From positions 62,001-126,000 of the forward strand of contig DBTT01000038.1 of the NCBI GenBank assembly GCA_002307185.1: a DNA stretch of 64,000 nt, written 5' to 3'. Within the stretch, counting starts at the first letter, position 1; every line of letters starts with the position of its first letter. The notes beneath the pieces were generated by a model. That model was not told the origin of the DNA and searched no databases. It saw only the letters and a list, made by a program, of their open reading frames with translations. Source of the stretch: Bacteroidales bacterium UBA1309 (lineage in GTDB: Bacteria > Bacteroidota > Bacteroidia > Bacteroidales > Dysgonomonadaceae). Positions 1-8,802 of the stretch are shown here, piece after piece. The translations under genes were made by a program, and so were the position numbers.

Positions 1-246
1 AATTTGAAAGAGTTTGCCAATCATGCTTGGAGCGATCATGGTTGCAGCAAGCTTCTTCCATACTGGAACGCATAGCAGCCGCGCATGAGTATTAAGCTCA
101 TGAGTGCCAGGCAACGCATCTTCGTTGGCCGCACATAGCATGTCGCAATGAACACCGCGTTTGGATAAGCCCAGCATGAGGTCGTGCATCACTTTTTCAA
201 CGCCTCCCCGAATGGGATAAAATTTTCCAATTTGAAGAATTTTCAT
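1..246 (-). CDS. Glycosyltransferase family 4, N-terminal part (runs off window)
   Basis: Only the first 82 codons are present; the gene continues beyond the left edge. I translated it directly from the minus strand: it opens MKILQIGKFYPIRGGVEKVM, the classic N-terminus of retaining GT-B enzymes of family GT4, with the glycine-rich GGVE loop that contacts the acceptor or nucleotide. The ATG at 246 lies 2 nt after the stop of the upstream GT4 gene (249-1364), so the two are co-transcribed in the polysaccharide operon. Sugar donor and acceptor cannot be told. The family call is firm; the role in building the repeat unit is inferred from context. Confidence 0.8.
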   Translation of the reverse strand, partial: MKILQIGKFYPIRGGVEKVMHDLMLGLSKRGVHCDMLCAANEDALPGTHELNTHARLLCVPVWKKLAATMIAPSMIGKLFQI

Positions 247-248
247 AG

Positions 249-1364
249 TCAATTCAATAGTAAGGTGAACAAATCTTCCCATGAATGCGTAACCGGCGGC
301 ACCAATGTCCTTTTTTCCACAGAATGCAGGCACGAGGAGTCTCCTTCGATTAGAGCCTTCATTTTTTCGGCCAAGTCTGTAGGGTTTTCTTGGTCAAAAA
401 AAGATACTTTGCTTGCACCTCCCGCAGTTTCATGCGCATAAGGAAGATCAGGAAGAAGCATGGGCTTTTCAAATGCTGCAAATTCAGTAATGGGTAACCC
501 CCAAGTTTCAACCTTCGAAGGAAATACCATGCAATGGCTTTTGGCATAATACTCAAACAGGGTTTTTCGATCAAGAAAACCAATGAAATGCAAAGCTGTA
601 AGATTACTCCCCCAAGCCTTGCGAAGCCACTTCGCATAAGCATTCTCGTCTCCTTTCACAGTTATATATACTTTAAAAGTATTGATTCCATATTTCTTTT
701 GTAAAATTTCGGTTGCTTTACATACACATTCGAAATTTTTATGACTGTTGGGGGAAGATGCGAAAATAAATGAATAGGTTTCATCACCGTCGGAGTTTTC
801 TTCTATTTTTGAATCAATATTAGCTGGGGATGGCGGTGCTACTACTATGGTTTCGTCTGTTAGCTTAAATAGCCGTTTAAACTCATCCTTAATCCATTGT
901 TGTTGAACAACGACATAGTTGTTGTCATGAATGTTTACCCGATAAATATATTTCGAAAATAAAGCAAACATCACAATCTTGGGTGTGAAAAGCCATTCTT
1001 GCATTTTCCATTTATAGAAAGGAAAGGGATTGTGGCAATACACGGCACGCCTTTCTGCTATAACACAAGGCGTTGTATCATGCAATGAAAACCAAAGATA
1101 GACGGGAGAAAACTGACGAGAGACTTTTTTCATAGAAACATATTCGTACCAAAGCCTATTGAGCCAGTTTTTCTTTGGCCATTGGGTTTCTATGTATTCG
1201 ATGTGTGGGAACAAAGCTAAATTTTTATCAAAAACTAGAGCCACAACCCGATATCCGCCATTTGACGCCAGATCGGACAAATAACTGAGGCAATCTCGTA
1301 AGATGGTCAGTGTTCCTCCTACATTTAAGTTTACGGCCGATACAACGATTGTTTTCTGTTCCAT
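249..1364 (-). CDS. Glycosyltransferase family 4
   Basis: This 371-residue cytosolic GT-B glycosyltransferase probably adds one sugar to the lipid-linked repeat unit. The N-terminal half has the NLNVGGTLTI glycine loop near residue 15. The C-terminal nucleotide-sugar domain shows FASSPNSHKNFE near residue 200 and the retaining-GT E-x7-E region around VETWGLPITEFAAFEKPMLL near residue 305. It lies 54 nt after the next upstream GT4 gene and 2 nt before the partial GT4 at the window edge, all in one direction. There is no signal peptide or clear membrane segment. Family is confident; the donor sugar is unknown. Confidence 0.85.
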   Translation of the reverse strand: MEQKTIVVSAVNLNVGGTLTILRDCLSYLSDLASNGGYRVVALVFDKNLALFPHIEYIETQWPKKNWLNRLWYEYVSMKKVSRQFSPVYLWFSLHDTTPCVIAERRAVYCHNPFPFYKWKMQEWLFTPKIVMFALFSKYIYRVNIHDNNYVVVQQQWIKDEFKRLFKLTDETIVVAPPSPANIDSKIEENSDGDETYSFIFASSPNSHKNFECVCKATEILQKKYGINTFKVYITVKGDENAYAKWLRKAWGSNLTALHFIGFLDRKTLFEYYAKSHCMVFPSKVETWGLPITEFAAFEKPMLLPDLPYAHETAGGASKVSFFDQENPTDLAEKMKALIEGDSSCLHSVEKRTLVPPVTHSWEDLFTLLLN

Positions 1365-1418
1365 TTCGAATTTGTAAATTTGTTGATTTCCCAGACAGTG
1401 AAGTTGCTGAATTAATCT

Positions 1419-2543
1419 TTAGCAGAGATCACGAAATAAATCCAGCCATTGCTTCATGATCTTTTCCTCCGAGAATCTGGCGGAGTTCTTTCTAGCCAAA
1501 TACCCCATTTGCTTCCGCAAATCAGAGTCTTCAATCAATTGAAGCAATTTATTGGCAAATCCTGATATATCTCCTTCAGGCACTAAAAAACCATCCACGC
1601 CATCTGTTATTACATCCCTGGGTCCACACTTGCAGGCGTATGAAACAATCGGCAAGCCATAGGCTTGAGATTCGAGTAGCACCATGGGCAATCCCTCGTA
1701 GCGGGATGACATCGCAAACAGAGAGCTTTGCAACAATTCTTCCCCGATATGCGACACGGGAGGCTTCAAGGAAACACATTCTCTTAAGCCGGCTTCATTA
1801 ATCTGGATGTTGAGCACTTCTTTTAATTGTCCATTGCCAAAAATATCTAATTTCCACTCATTGTGCGTTTGGGCTACGATTTTCCAAGCTGCAATCAGGT
1901 CATCAAACCCTTTTTGATAATCGTAACGCCCAACAGCAATCACTCTTTTGTAATCCAAAGAAGCTGATGATTCGGGACAAAAAGTTCGAGCATTGGGAAT
2001 TACCTGTATATTTGGAAGATTTCCCCAATAACCTGCATCTTCCTTTGTAAGAACCACAAAACGATCATAGCGACACACTGTACGCAAGTCCATCCAGCTT
2101 CGTAATTTATCCCCCAATCCCCATATTCCCGTGCGCCCATACTGCAACCGTTTGTAGCGCGAGAAATGAATTTCCAGCACCTTTTTGCTTCCGTCCTTTA
2201 TTCTCCACAAAAAAGACACATCGTTGCAAAACATAGAAATGACAATGCCGGCTCGCTCATTTTTAAGTAATTTAGACAGTTTTTTCCAGTGAGAATATTG
2301 TTTGAATGGATAATGGACTATTTTGTTCCAAATGCTTTTTCCATTATTTTCTTCGTAATTAATCGCCAAGTCCACAGTTCTAACTTTCGGAGAAAGAGCG
2401 AAGAAATTATTTTCTCCATACTGGTCGGTAGTGACTATCAGCACCTCCATACCCTTGTCCACCAAATAGTTTGCCTTGTTGGTGAGTACGCGTTCCATTC
2501 CTCCCGAATGGCGAAGTCCAGCTATGCAATAGATAATCTTCAT
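1419..2543 (-). CDS. Glycosyltransferase family 4
   Basis: This 374-residue GT4 enzyme opens with MKIIYCIAGLRHSGGMERVL, the GGMERV loop being typical of capsule and exopolysaccharide glycosyltransferases. The donor-binding half contains AVGRYDYQKGFDDLI (about residue 207) and SSRYEGLPMVLLESQAYGLP (about residue 280), the usual EGxxxVxxE motif of retaining GT-B folds. Its ATG overlaps the stop of the Wzy-like gene by 4 nt, so translation is probably coupled. The product should act on the cytoplasmic face on an undecaprenyl-linked glycan. Substrate is not deducible from sequence. Confidence 0.9.
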   Translation of the reverse strand: MKIIYCIAGLRHSGGMERVLTNKANYLVDKGMEVLIVTTDQYGENNFFALSPKVRTVDLAINYEENNGKSIWNKIVHYPFKQYSHWKKLSKLLKNERAGIVISMFCNDVSFLWRIKDGSKKVLEIHFSRYKRLQYGRTGIWGLGDKLRSWMDLRTVCRYDRFVVLTKEDAGYWGNLPNIQVIPNARTFCPESSASLDYKRVIAVGRYDYQKGFDDLIAAWKIVAQTHNEWKLDIFGNGQLKEVLNIQINEAGLRECVSLKPPVSHIGEELLQSSLFAMSSRYEGLPMVLLESQAYGLPIVSYACKCGPRDVITDGVDGFLVPEGDISGFANKLLQLIEDSDLRKQMGYLARKNSARFSEEKIMKQWLDLFRDLC

Positions 2544-3802
2544 CTCCGAGTTATTAAAGCATTTACTTCATCACGCCATTCACGCTCTTTCAAACAATAG
2601 AACAAAGCATAAATGAGAAATATATCTGTTGCAACCTTCAACCAGACAATAAAGCTTAGCGCCATCAAGAGCAGGAAAGTCCACCTGTATCTCTTAACCT
2701 TACGGGCAAAGACTACCGCATTATAGACAAAAAACAGAGCAAATACACTAAATCCGATTAGCCCACAATACAAGATAAACCGGCAATAGCCGATGTCTGT
2801 ACTATAGACAAAGAATCCAAAAATGCCGGTGCCAATTAACCAGCTTTTTGTGTCTTGGGGCCATATCCACATTTGTGTGTTCAGCTTATCTGTTGATGCG
2901 GTCTTCCACTCTCCTGTCTCCATCCAATTGAAGAAGCCCTCAAATGCAAAACGCAGATTGTGGTGGAAAGATTCGTCCGCATTATACAAATACACACTCA
3001 CGCCCGCTATTATAGTGAGCATAATGATGAATACGGTGAAAAACTTCAGGTTCTCCACTTTAATCACCAGCCGTAAAATGCCTGTTGACCAAATCAAATA
3101 AACAAATCCCATGGCCATGCCAACACTTGTAGTACGCGAAATCATATTGCCAACCACCGAAATCATGAAAAAGGCAATCAGTAGTCCGATCATGTATTTT
3201 CGATCAGAACGGATGGTGTTATCTTTGCTTAATACTGCGGCAATCAAGATCAACACGATAGAGAACCGAACACCTGCCGAATCAAGTGCGGCTCCTATCC
3301 CGTAAAGCCGATTAGTTTCATTTAGAAAATCTTGCCCCTGATTGATATAAGTGTCTACCAGGTTCTTAAATGGTTTGATCCGATCAATCATCAATGCAAG
3401 AATGCATTGGACAGTGCACACGGCTGCCAGATAAGTTGTCAATAACCTGAAATTGGTTTCGCCATGAATGTTCCTTATTAAGTATATTACCGAATAGGCT
3501 CCTCCCAGCCAAACAAAGAATGAAACAAAATAGGTTGCATAGCTATAGTCATTGGTGTAATTTATGTCGGTCGAAAAATAACAAATGTATGAGAACAATA
3601 GAGCAAAACCTGTCGCCCCAAGCATATCCATTGTTGCCCCAAAGCGTTTTGTTTTAACAGAATCGAAGAAAAACAGCACAGCGCCAATCATGCCAAGAAT
3701 CATCTTTGTATTCAAAGCTTCTGGCAAAAAAGAAAGTCCTATCGGGAAATAATACAGGCTCACTATTACTCCAACAAAAATCACAACGGGCAATCGCTTC
3801 AT
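2540..3802 (-). CDS. Wzy-like O-antigen/capsule polymerase (probable)
   Basis: This 420-residue integral membrane protein has about ten to twelve hydrophobic segments and a longer hydrophilic stretch between about residues 280 and 330 (FHHNLRFAFEGFFNWMETG), the topology of Wzy polymerases with a periplasmic loop. Wzy proteins join lipid-linked repeat units on the outer face of the inner membrane after Wzx export. Primary sequence in this group is poorly conserved, so the call rests on topology, length and location: it is the only polymerase-like gene in a locus that also has an initiating transferase and a flippase. An alternative is an uncharacterised membrane protein. It overlaps the downstream GT4 by 4 nt. 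Confidence 0.65.
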   Translation of the reverse strand: MKRLPVVIFVGVIVSLYYFPIGLSFLPEALNTKMILGMIGAVLFFFDSVKTKRFGATMDMLGATGFALLFSYICYFSTDINYTNDYSYATYFVSFFVWLGGAYSVIYLIRNIHGETNFRLLTTYLAAVCTVQCILALMIDRIKPFKNLVDTYINQGQDFLNETNRLYGIGAALDSAGVRFSIVLILIAAVLSKDNTIRSDRKYMIGLLIAFFMISVVGNMISRTTSVGMAMGFVYLIWSTGILRLVIKVENLKFFTVFIIMLTIIAGVSVYLYNADESFHHNLRFAFEGFFNWMETGEWKTASTDKLNTQMWIWPQDTKSWLIGTGIFGFFVYSTDIGYCRFILYCGLIGFSVFALFFVYNAVVFARKVKRYRWTFLLLMALSFIVWLKVATDIFLIYALFYCLKEREWRDEVNALITRR

Positions 3803-3818
3803 ATATTCAATCTAAATT

Positions 3819-4817
3819 TTATTTATAAACAACTCCATACACAAAGCGGATAACCACCCAATAATATAATTTTATCAGGAAAAAATATCGTTTACTGGCA
3901 GCCAATTGCAACAACCGGGTTCGTAAGGGTAAAAATTTATTGTGCATGATGTAAGAGTTTGCTTCGGGAAACCACTCCGACCATTGACGGTAACGTTTGT
4001 TTTTGTCACCTATCAAAAGAGGAAGCTTGATATTTAATTTCAGATGATAAATATAGTCATTCAGTTCTTTTGCGTAACAACTTTTACGTAAATATTTTTC
4101 TATTTCATGGACATTTTCGGTCACTTGCCGAATATGTTCTTCCGAATACGTTTTTGTCAAGGACGAAGAATTCGTTTGCAAATAATGATAAAACGGAAAA
4201 TCTATAAAAGATACTTGGCGGGCATCCGCAAACAGTCTCAGCATCACCATCATGTCCTCTCCCATATTCATCCCATCCAGAAAACGTATATTGTTTTCTT
4301 CATACAAAGACCGTCGAACCAAAAAGAGCCAAAGATTCCACCGCATCACTCCTGTCATCATCCGTCGAATGGCCTCTATTGGATTCGAAAATGCCGGCTG
4401 ATGCATCTTGCGTTCGTTTTGACCAAAAGACAGATACCACGAATGCCCTACAATATCAGCGTCCTTTGATTCGGCTTCTTGCACTAATTTTTCGAGAGTG
4501 TCGGGTTCTATCCAATCATCGGCATCCACATAATAGATATATTTTCCGGTAGCGACATTCAATCCTGTATTTCTTGCTGCGGCAACGCCCTTATTCTGCG
4601 TGTGACTTTCTATTTGAATTGCTAAGTGAAGGTTTTTACGAACAAAAACCAAGCTGTTAATAACCTCCATGCTATCGTCTGTACTACAATCATCTACAAA
4701 TATCAGCTCAATATTCTCCAGAGTCTGGCACAATAGGGATTCCAAACACCTGTTCAATGTTGTTCCAGCATTGAAAACAGGAATAATTACCGAAACGAGA
4801 GGTGTGCTTTTTTTCAT
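3819..4817 (-). CDS. Glycosyltransferase family 2
   Basis: This 332-residue inverting GT-A enzyme has an N-terminal VSVIIPVFNAG motif, the nucleotide-binding VDDCSTDDS and the metal-binding DADD motif within YYVDADDWIEPDTLE, followed by the acceptor-side GEDM motif that many GT2 enzymes carry. I start it at the ATG at 4817 (MKKSTPLVS). An ATG at 4832 is equally possible, and the longer frame to 4934 would run back into the upstream acyltransferase gene. A purine-rich stretch precedes both. The C-terminal quarter is basic with a few hydrophobic patches. It is one of several GT2 enzymes of the locus; its sugar is unknown. Confidence 0.88.
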   Translation of the reverse strand: MKKSTPLVSVIIPVFNAGTTLNRCLESLLCQTLENIELIFVDDCSTDDSMEVINSLVFVRKNLHLAIQIESHTQNKGVAAARNTGLNVATGKYIYYVDADDWIEPDTLEKLVQEAESKDADIVGHSWYLSFGQNERKMHQPAFSNPIEAIRRMMTGVMRWNLWLFLVRRSLYEENNIRFLDGMNMGEDMMVMLRLFADARQVSFIDFPFYHYLQTNSSSLTKTYSEEHIRQVTENVHEIEKYLRKSCYAKELNDYIYHLKLNIKLPLLIGDKNKRYRQWSEWFPEANSYIMHNKFLPLRTRLLQLAASKRYFFLIKLYYWVVIRFVYGVVYK

Positions 4818-4843
4818 ATTTGTTCCTATCATCTTTTGTTTCC

Positions 4844-5911
4844 TTATTTTCGCCCTCCCATTAATATGGGGCAATATCTTTTCACTGCCATAATCAAGGG
4901 TATCATGATTACAACAGTAGCAATGGAAACCCAAGAGGCTGTGAACAAATCAACGGCGCCTCCCTGATAGATATCCACTTTCCGAATTCCGAAACCTACA
5001 AAAATCACCTTAAAGAACCATCCGTGAAACGTAAAGATGATAATCGTTCCTGTTGAGATAAGTGTGATAAGCCTTAATTTGAAAACATACCATTGCAATA
5101 GGCAAACCATAGAGGTTATGCCCAGAAAACCCAATAGATAGAACAATCCTATACTGTCTCCATACAGGCTATGGTCAATGTCGGTATATCCCATCAAGGG
5201 AGACATTTGTACAAGAATATATAGCAAGAATATTCCAATCAAGAACCCTGCAAAAGATCTTGTCAACCTCTCTCCCGAATGCGATTTGCCAAGCACGAAG
5301 GAGGAAAACCTATTGCCTACGGCATAGAACGGAAACGCTAGCAAGGCACTGTCTACCGAAAAATAGAGATCTATTTGATCGTGATTAATAAATAAAAACG
5401 CAATAACGACTAAGCAAGCTGCTGAAAAGTACAGCCAATTGCTCCCCCTGCAAAGGTTTAGCAACAGGCTATGAATTGTCTTAACGACAAACAGCGCAAT
5501 CAAAAACCACAAAGGGAAACAAATCATAGTGGAAATGGCGGTATGGTATCCATTCCCGAAAAGCATTCCAAGCAACGGTTTGGTGACAATATTCTCAAAA
5601 GTCATTCCAGAACCATAGAGTTCGGGATGTTTTGGAAAAATAAAAGGCAACCACAAGGCATAATAAATAAGGTAAAGCAAAGAGTAGGGAACAAGCAGAG
5701 TTTTGAAATCGTGCTTTAATTGATCTTTCACAGTCCTATTTTTATCAAGCAGTCCTGATAAGAAAAAGAAAAATGGGATATGAAAGGCATAGATAATCTT
5801 TGTAATCGAAGGCTCCAGCGGAATATGTCCTAAGACCACCAACGTGATGCAAATAACCTTCGCAAAATCCACCCAGGCTATCCGTTCTATTTTTTTCGTG
5901 TTTTCTATCAT
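4844..5911 (-). CDS. Acyltransferase family 3 membrane protein (O-acetyltransferase-like)
   Basis: This 355-residue protein with about ten membrane segments belongs to the acyltransferase-3 family, which transfers acyl groups (often acetyl) to cell-surface sugars. The N-terminal signature is visible: IAWVDFAKVICITLVVLGHI, then FHIPFFFFLSGLL, with the family's conserved His in the first segment. I chose the ATG at 5911 (MIENTKK), 16 nt after the stop of the GT14 gene; the frame is open to 5968 but would overlap that gene. It is the second half of the first of two GT14–acyltransferase pairs. Likely role: O-acetylation or a similar modification of the polysaccharide. Confidence 0.85.
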   Translation of the reverse strand: MIENTKKIERIAWVDFAKVICITLVVLGHIPLEPSITKIIYAFHIPFFFFLSGLLDKNRTVKDQLKHDFKTLLVPYSLLYLIYYALWLPFIFPKHPELYGSGMTFENIVTKPLLGMLFGNGYHTAISTMICFPLWFLIALFVVKTIHSLLLNLCRGSNWLYFSAACLVVIAFLFINHDQIDLYFSVDSALLAFPFYAVGNRFSSFVLGKSHSGERLTRSFAGFLIGIFLLYILVQMSPLMGYTDIDHSLYGDSIGLFYLLGFLGITSMVCLLQWYVFKLRLITLISTGTIIIFTFHGWFFKVIFVGFGIRKVDIYQGGAVDLFTASWVSIATVVIMIPLIMAVKRYCPILMGGRK

Positions 5912-5927
5912 AATTGATATTTTCTTT

Positions 5928-6827
5928 CTATTGTGAATCAATATGCTTGTGCTGCGAATCATGGACAAATTCTAAAATGTCATCAACAATACCCATATTC
6001 TTACTGTTGAATTTCCTGGCAAACAAGGCTTCCGATTCCATCAATTCGTCATAGTCGTCTTCTTCCCAGTCTTTTAGCCGATTATTTTTCCAGCCAATTT
6101 TTCGCATGCAGCCACGCCCTTCGTTGTCAATGTCAAAAATCTTCTCCCGGAAAGTAGAATTCCAACACAAGGTTTGTGCGAATATCTCATCGCTGCAAAA
6201 TGTTCCTTTATACGTTTTTAGTACTTCTTTTTTGTGAGACAGCATGTATTTCACCAATTCATGAGTCACACTTATCCACTGAGTTCCTTTTTTGAAAGTC
6301 GCCTTCTTATTTCTACGAATACGTAGCAAGTATTGCAAACGTATTCCCATCGCACGAATCGTCTTGCGGCACAAGTCAATCAGGCTTCGGTTTCCGGATG
6401 AGCGAAAATCCCTTGCAAACAAATGATAGCGTTGTACTTTTCTATCAATATGTTCGCCCAAATCGCCCTTTGAAAAACCAATAAATTCCTTTCCCTGATT
6501 GTCTTCAAAAAACCGATGTATCTCATCTTGCGATTTCAATGGCATGTCCACACCCGAAAGCAGGTGGTAATAGCCATAAGATCCATGTTTGGTCGCTGCT
6601 TCGAACAAAGCATATTCGGCCTCCACCACGCTTACGTCTCCCCAACGCACATCAATACGGTTTTCCAAGATGAACAAACCTGCATTTCCGGTTTGAAAAT
6701 GTGGATATTCTTTCAGCTTTTTATCGTAATGAATGAAAATATCATTTCTTGGATCATCTATTGCTTGCAGAAGGCGTTCCAAAATGGAAAATTCGTTATG
6801 GGCTAATATGAGGCAGGCGTGTTTCAT
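5928..6827 (-). CDS. GT14-family branching glycosyltransferase
   Basis: This 299-residue protein of the core-2/I-branching (GT14, Branch domain) family is related to beta-N-acetylglucosaminyl and xylosyl transferases. Diagnostic stretches are the opening MKHACLILAHNE, DDPRNDIFIHYDKK, RIDVRWGDVSVVEAEYALF and YYHLLSGVDMPLKSQDEI, then the FCSDEIFAQT region near the acceptor site. It is a paralogue of the gene at 7943-8797: both open with MKHA and end with a LFARKF stretch. Each is followed closely by an acyltransferase-3 gene. It probably adds a side-branch sugar in the cytoplasm. Family firm, sugar unknown. Confidence 0.9.
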   Translation of the reverse strand: MKHACLILAHNEFSILERLLQAIDDPRNDIFIHYDKKLKEYPHFQTGNAGLFILENRIDVRWGDVSVVEAEYALFEAATKHGSYGYYHLLSGVDMPLKSQDEIHRFFEDNQGKEFIGFSKGDLGEHIDRKVQRYHLFARDFRSSGNRSLIDLCRKTIRAMGIRLQYLLRIRRNKKATFKKGTQWISVTHELVKYMLSHKKEVLKTYKGTFCSDEIFAQTLCWNSTFREKIFDIDNEGRGCMRKIGWKNNRLKDWEEDDYDELMESEALFARKFNSKNMGIVDDILEFVHDSQHKHIDSQ

Positions 6828-6835
6828 TCTTATAG

Positions 6836-7940
6836 TTATTCATTGTTCAACTTAATTCTTCCACCGATGCTTAACGAAAGTACTCTTGGGCAAACACGTC
6901 GTAGAATATAAAATATGGAAATACAGATGGAGATACAAACAAGCACAATTAGGAAATAACTTAGGATCAGTCCACACCAATTGTTAGATATAGGTAATCG
7001 AGAGAATAGACCGCGGACCCAATTAACGACATATATAGCGTGCAGTGCATAAATAAAGAAAACCGTTTCAGACAGGTAGGCAAGAATATTATAGATCTTA
7101 TTATTTGTAGCCACCAGATCCACTAAATTGATAGCTGATATAACGCCCAGAATAACCAAAGGCCGAACAAAATAATCTATATAAATATACCCTTGGAATC
7201 TTAGGCAAACAACAACTATAAATAAAACGAAAAACAAATAGTTCGCTGCACGACCAAACTTGTCAATAACAGATAGCAAATTCTTTTTCAAGCCAAAGAA
7301 AATACCGAATCCAAAATACAATATTGCGGTTGAACTCAACCCGGCAAAGGGGATTTCTATGCCTAGCAGGTACACTATTGTCAATAATATCAACGCATAA
7401 ACTTTGGCGTATTTGAAGATGAAATAAAAAATAGGGGAGAGCAAGATCATACACATTAAATCGCGTAAATACCATAATGGGAAATTGTATGGATAATAGC
7501 CATCAGGAATTGCCCACATCAAATCTATCCATGAGTTTTTCTGAATTACAAAATAGGCATCATCATATTTGCCACCAAAATGATAAACGATATAATTTTT
7601 AAACAAGCAAACAATGATATACAAGAGATTCCAAATCAAATAAGGGATTAATAGAGTCTTTGTCCTTTTTCGCAATTGTTCTTTATAAAAACAAAAACTC
7701 CAATCATCGTTCTTGTAAAAGAAGTAAAATCCTGAAATAAGAAAAAAGCAAGGAACAGCAATAGACCCAATATCATGTGATATGAGTTTTGTAATAACAT
7801 AATATATGCTTTCACCAAAGGAATCTGGCTTAGAATACATCTCCTTATTCACAACTGGTAACCCATGGATAAACACCACAACCACAAAGCGGAAACCTTA
7901 TCGCTTTAAAAACTTTAGATTGCCTTTCTTCAATGTCCAT
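6836..7940 (-). CDS. Acyltransferase family 3 membrane protein, probable N-terminal frameshift
   Basis: The intact reading frame covers 6836-7885 but starts abruptly at VVVVFIHGLP with GTG, whereas family members begin about 15 residues earlier. In the neighbouring frame an ATG at 7940, 2 nt after the upstream GT14 stop, encodes MDIEERQSKVFKAIRFPL. Dropping one T from the TTT run (AAA at 7886-7888 on the plus strand) joins the halves as FPLVVVVFIHG, a normal acyltransferase start, giving 367 residues. Downstream are the expected IAVPCFFLISGFYFF motif and about ten membrane segments. So this is an O-acyltransferase gene that is either a recent pseudogene, phase-variable at a short run, or hit by a sequencing error. 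It pairs with the GT14 gene at 7943. Confidence 0.8.
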
Positions 7941-7942
7941 AT

Positions 7943-8797
7943 TTATTCTGCAATATGTTTTATTATTTTATCAACCACATCCATATCGGAACTGCTAAAC
8001 TTCCTGGCGAACAAGCATTCCGAATCCATCAAATTTTCAAAATCGCTTAATGTAAAAACACCGGCATTGGCTAAAGTGATCTCGTGCTTCAATAATCTTG
8101 GTTCAAAATAAAGATTCCATTCCTTCGTCGAGTTTCCCAATTCCGACGGGACAAAAAACTCGTCGGCGCATCTCGTGAAGCGATACTTTCTTAGTACCTG
8201 TTTCTTTATCGACAATAAGTATTCCACCGCATCGCCTGTCAGGCTAACCCAGTTCGAGGCTTTTATAAATCTCTGTGGGCGATTCCGTAAAATCCGGAAT
8301 CTGTTTTGGCACAAAATTGCAGCCCACCACATTTTTTGATATAGCTTCCTCAAGATTCGATTTTCATGTTGATAACTTCTCATAAAAAGATTATACCTAC
8401 GCAGTTTATCATTAACTTCTGCCTCGTTTTCTGCCAAAGGTGAGACGAGCTGACAATTAGTATCAAAGCTTTTGTTGAAGAAATCGTGTATGTAATCCTG
8501 GGAATACAAAGGCAAATGCACTCCTGAAATTAAATGATAATAAGCGTATCCTCCTTGCTTGAATGCGTTTTCAAATAATTTATATTCACATTTAATTTGG
8601 GAAACATCCCCCCAGCGCACATCCATTCGATTCTGTAAAATGAATAATCTCGATAATTGAACTTTTACCTTGGGCGTTCTTTTCACTTTTTTGTCTATAT
8701 GTACATAAATATCGTTCCGCTCATCGTCCAGAGCATATATCAATTTTTGAAGGAGTTCAAACTCATGGTGAGCTATTATCAGATAGGCGTGCTTCAT
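7943..8797 (-). CDS. GT14-family branching glycosyltransferase
   Basis: This 284-residue protein is a second GT14/Branch-domain enzyme, paralogous to 5928-6827. It shows MKHAYLIIAHHEF, DDERNDIYVHIDKKVK, RMDVRWGDVSQIKCEYKLF and YYHLISGVHLPLYSQDYIHDFF, then the CADEFFVPSEL acceptor-side motif and the LFARKF ending. Sequence divergence between the two copies is considerable, so they may use different acceptors. The stop lies 2 nt before the probable true start of the acyltransferase downstream. It is presumably cytoplasmic or membrane-associated and adds a branch sugar to the repeat unit. Family firm; substrate unknown. Confidence 0.9.
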   Translation of the reverse strand: MKHAYLIIAHHEFELLQKLIYALDDERNDIYVHIDKKVKRTPKVKVQLSRLFILQNRMDVRWGDVSQIKCEYKLFENAFKQGGYAYYHLISGVHLPLYSQDYIHDFFNKSFDTNCQLVSPLAENEAEVNDKLRRYNLFMRSYQHENRILRKLYQKMWWAAILCQNRFRILRNRPQRFIKASNWVSLTGDAVEYLLSIKKQVLRKYRFTRCADEFFVPSELGNSTKEWNLYFEPRLLKHEITLANAGVFTLSDFENLMDSECLFARKFSSSDMDVVDKIIKHIAE

Positions 8798-8802
8798 GCA
8801 AG

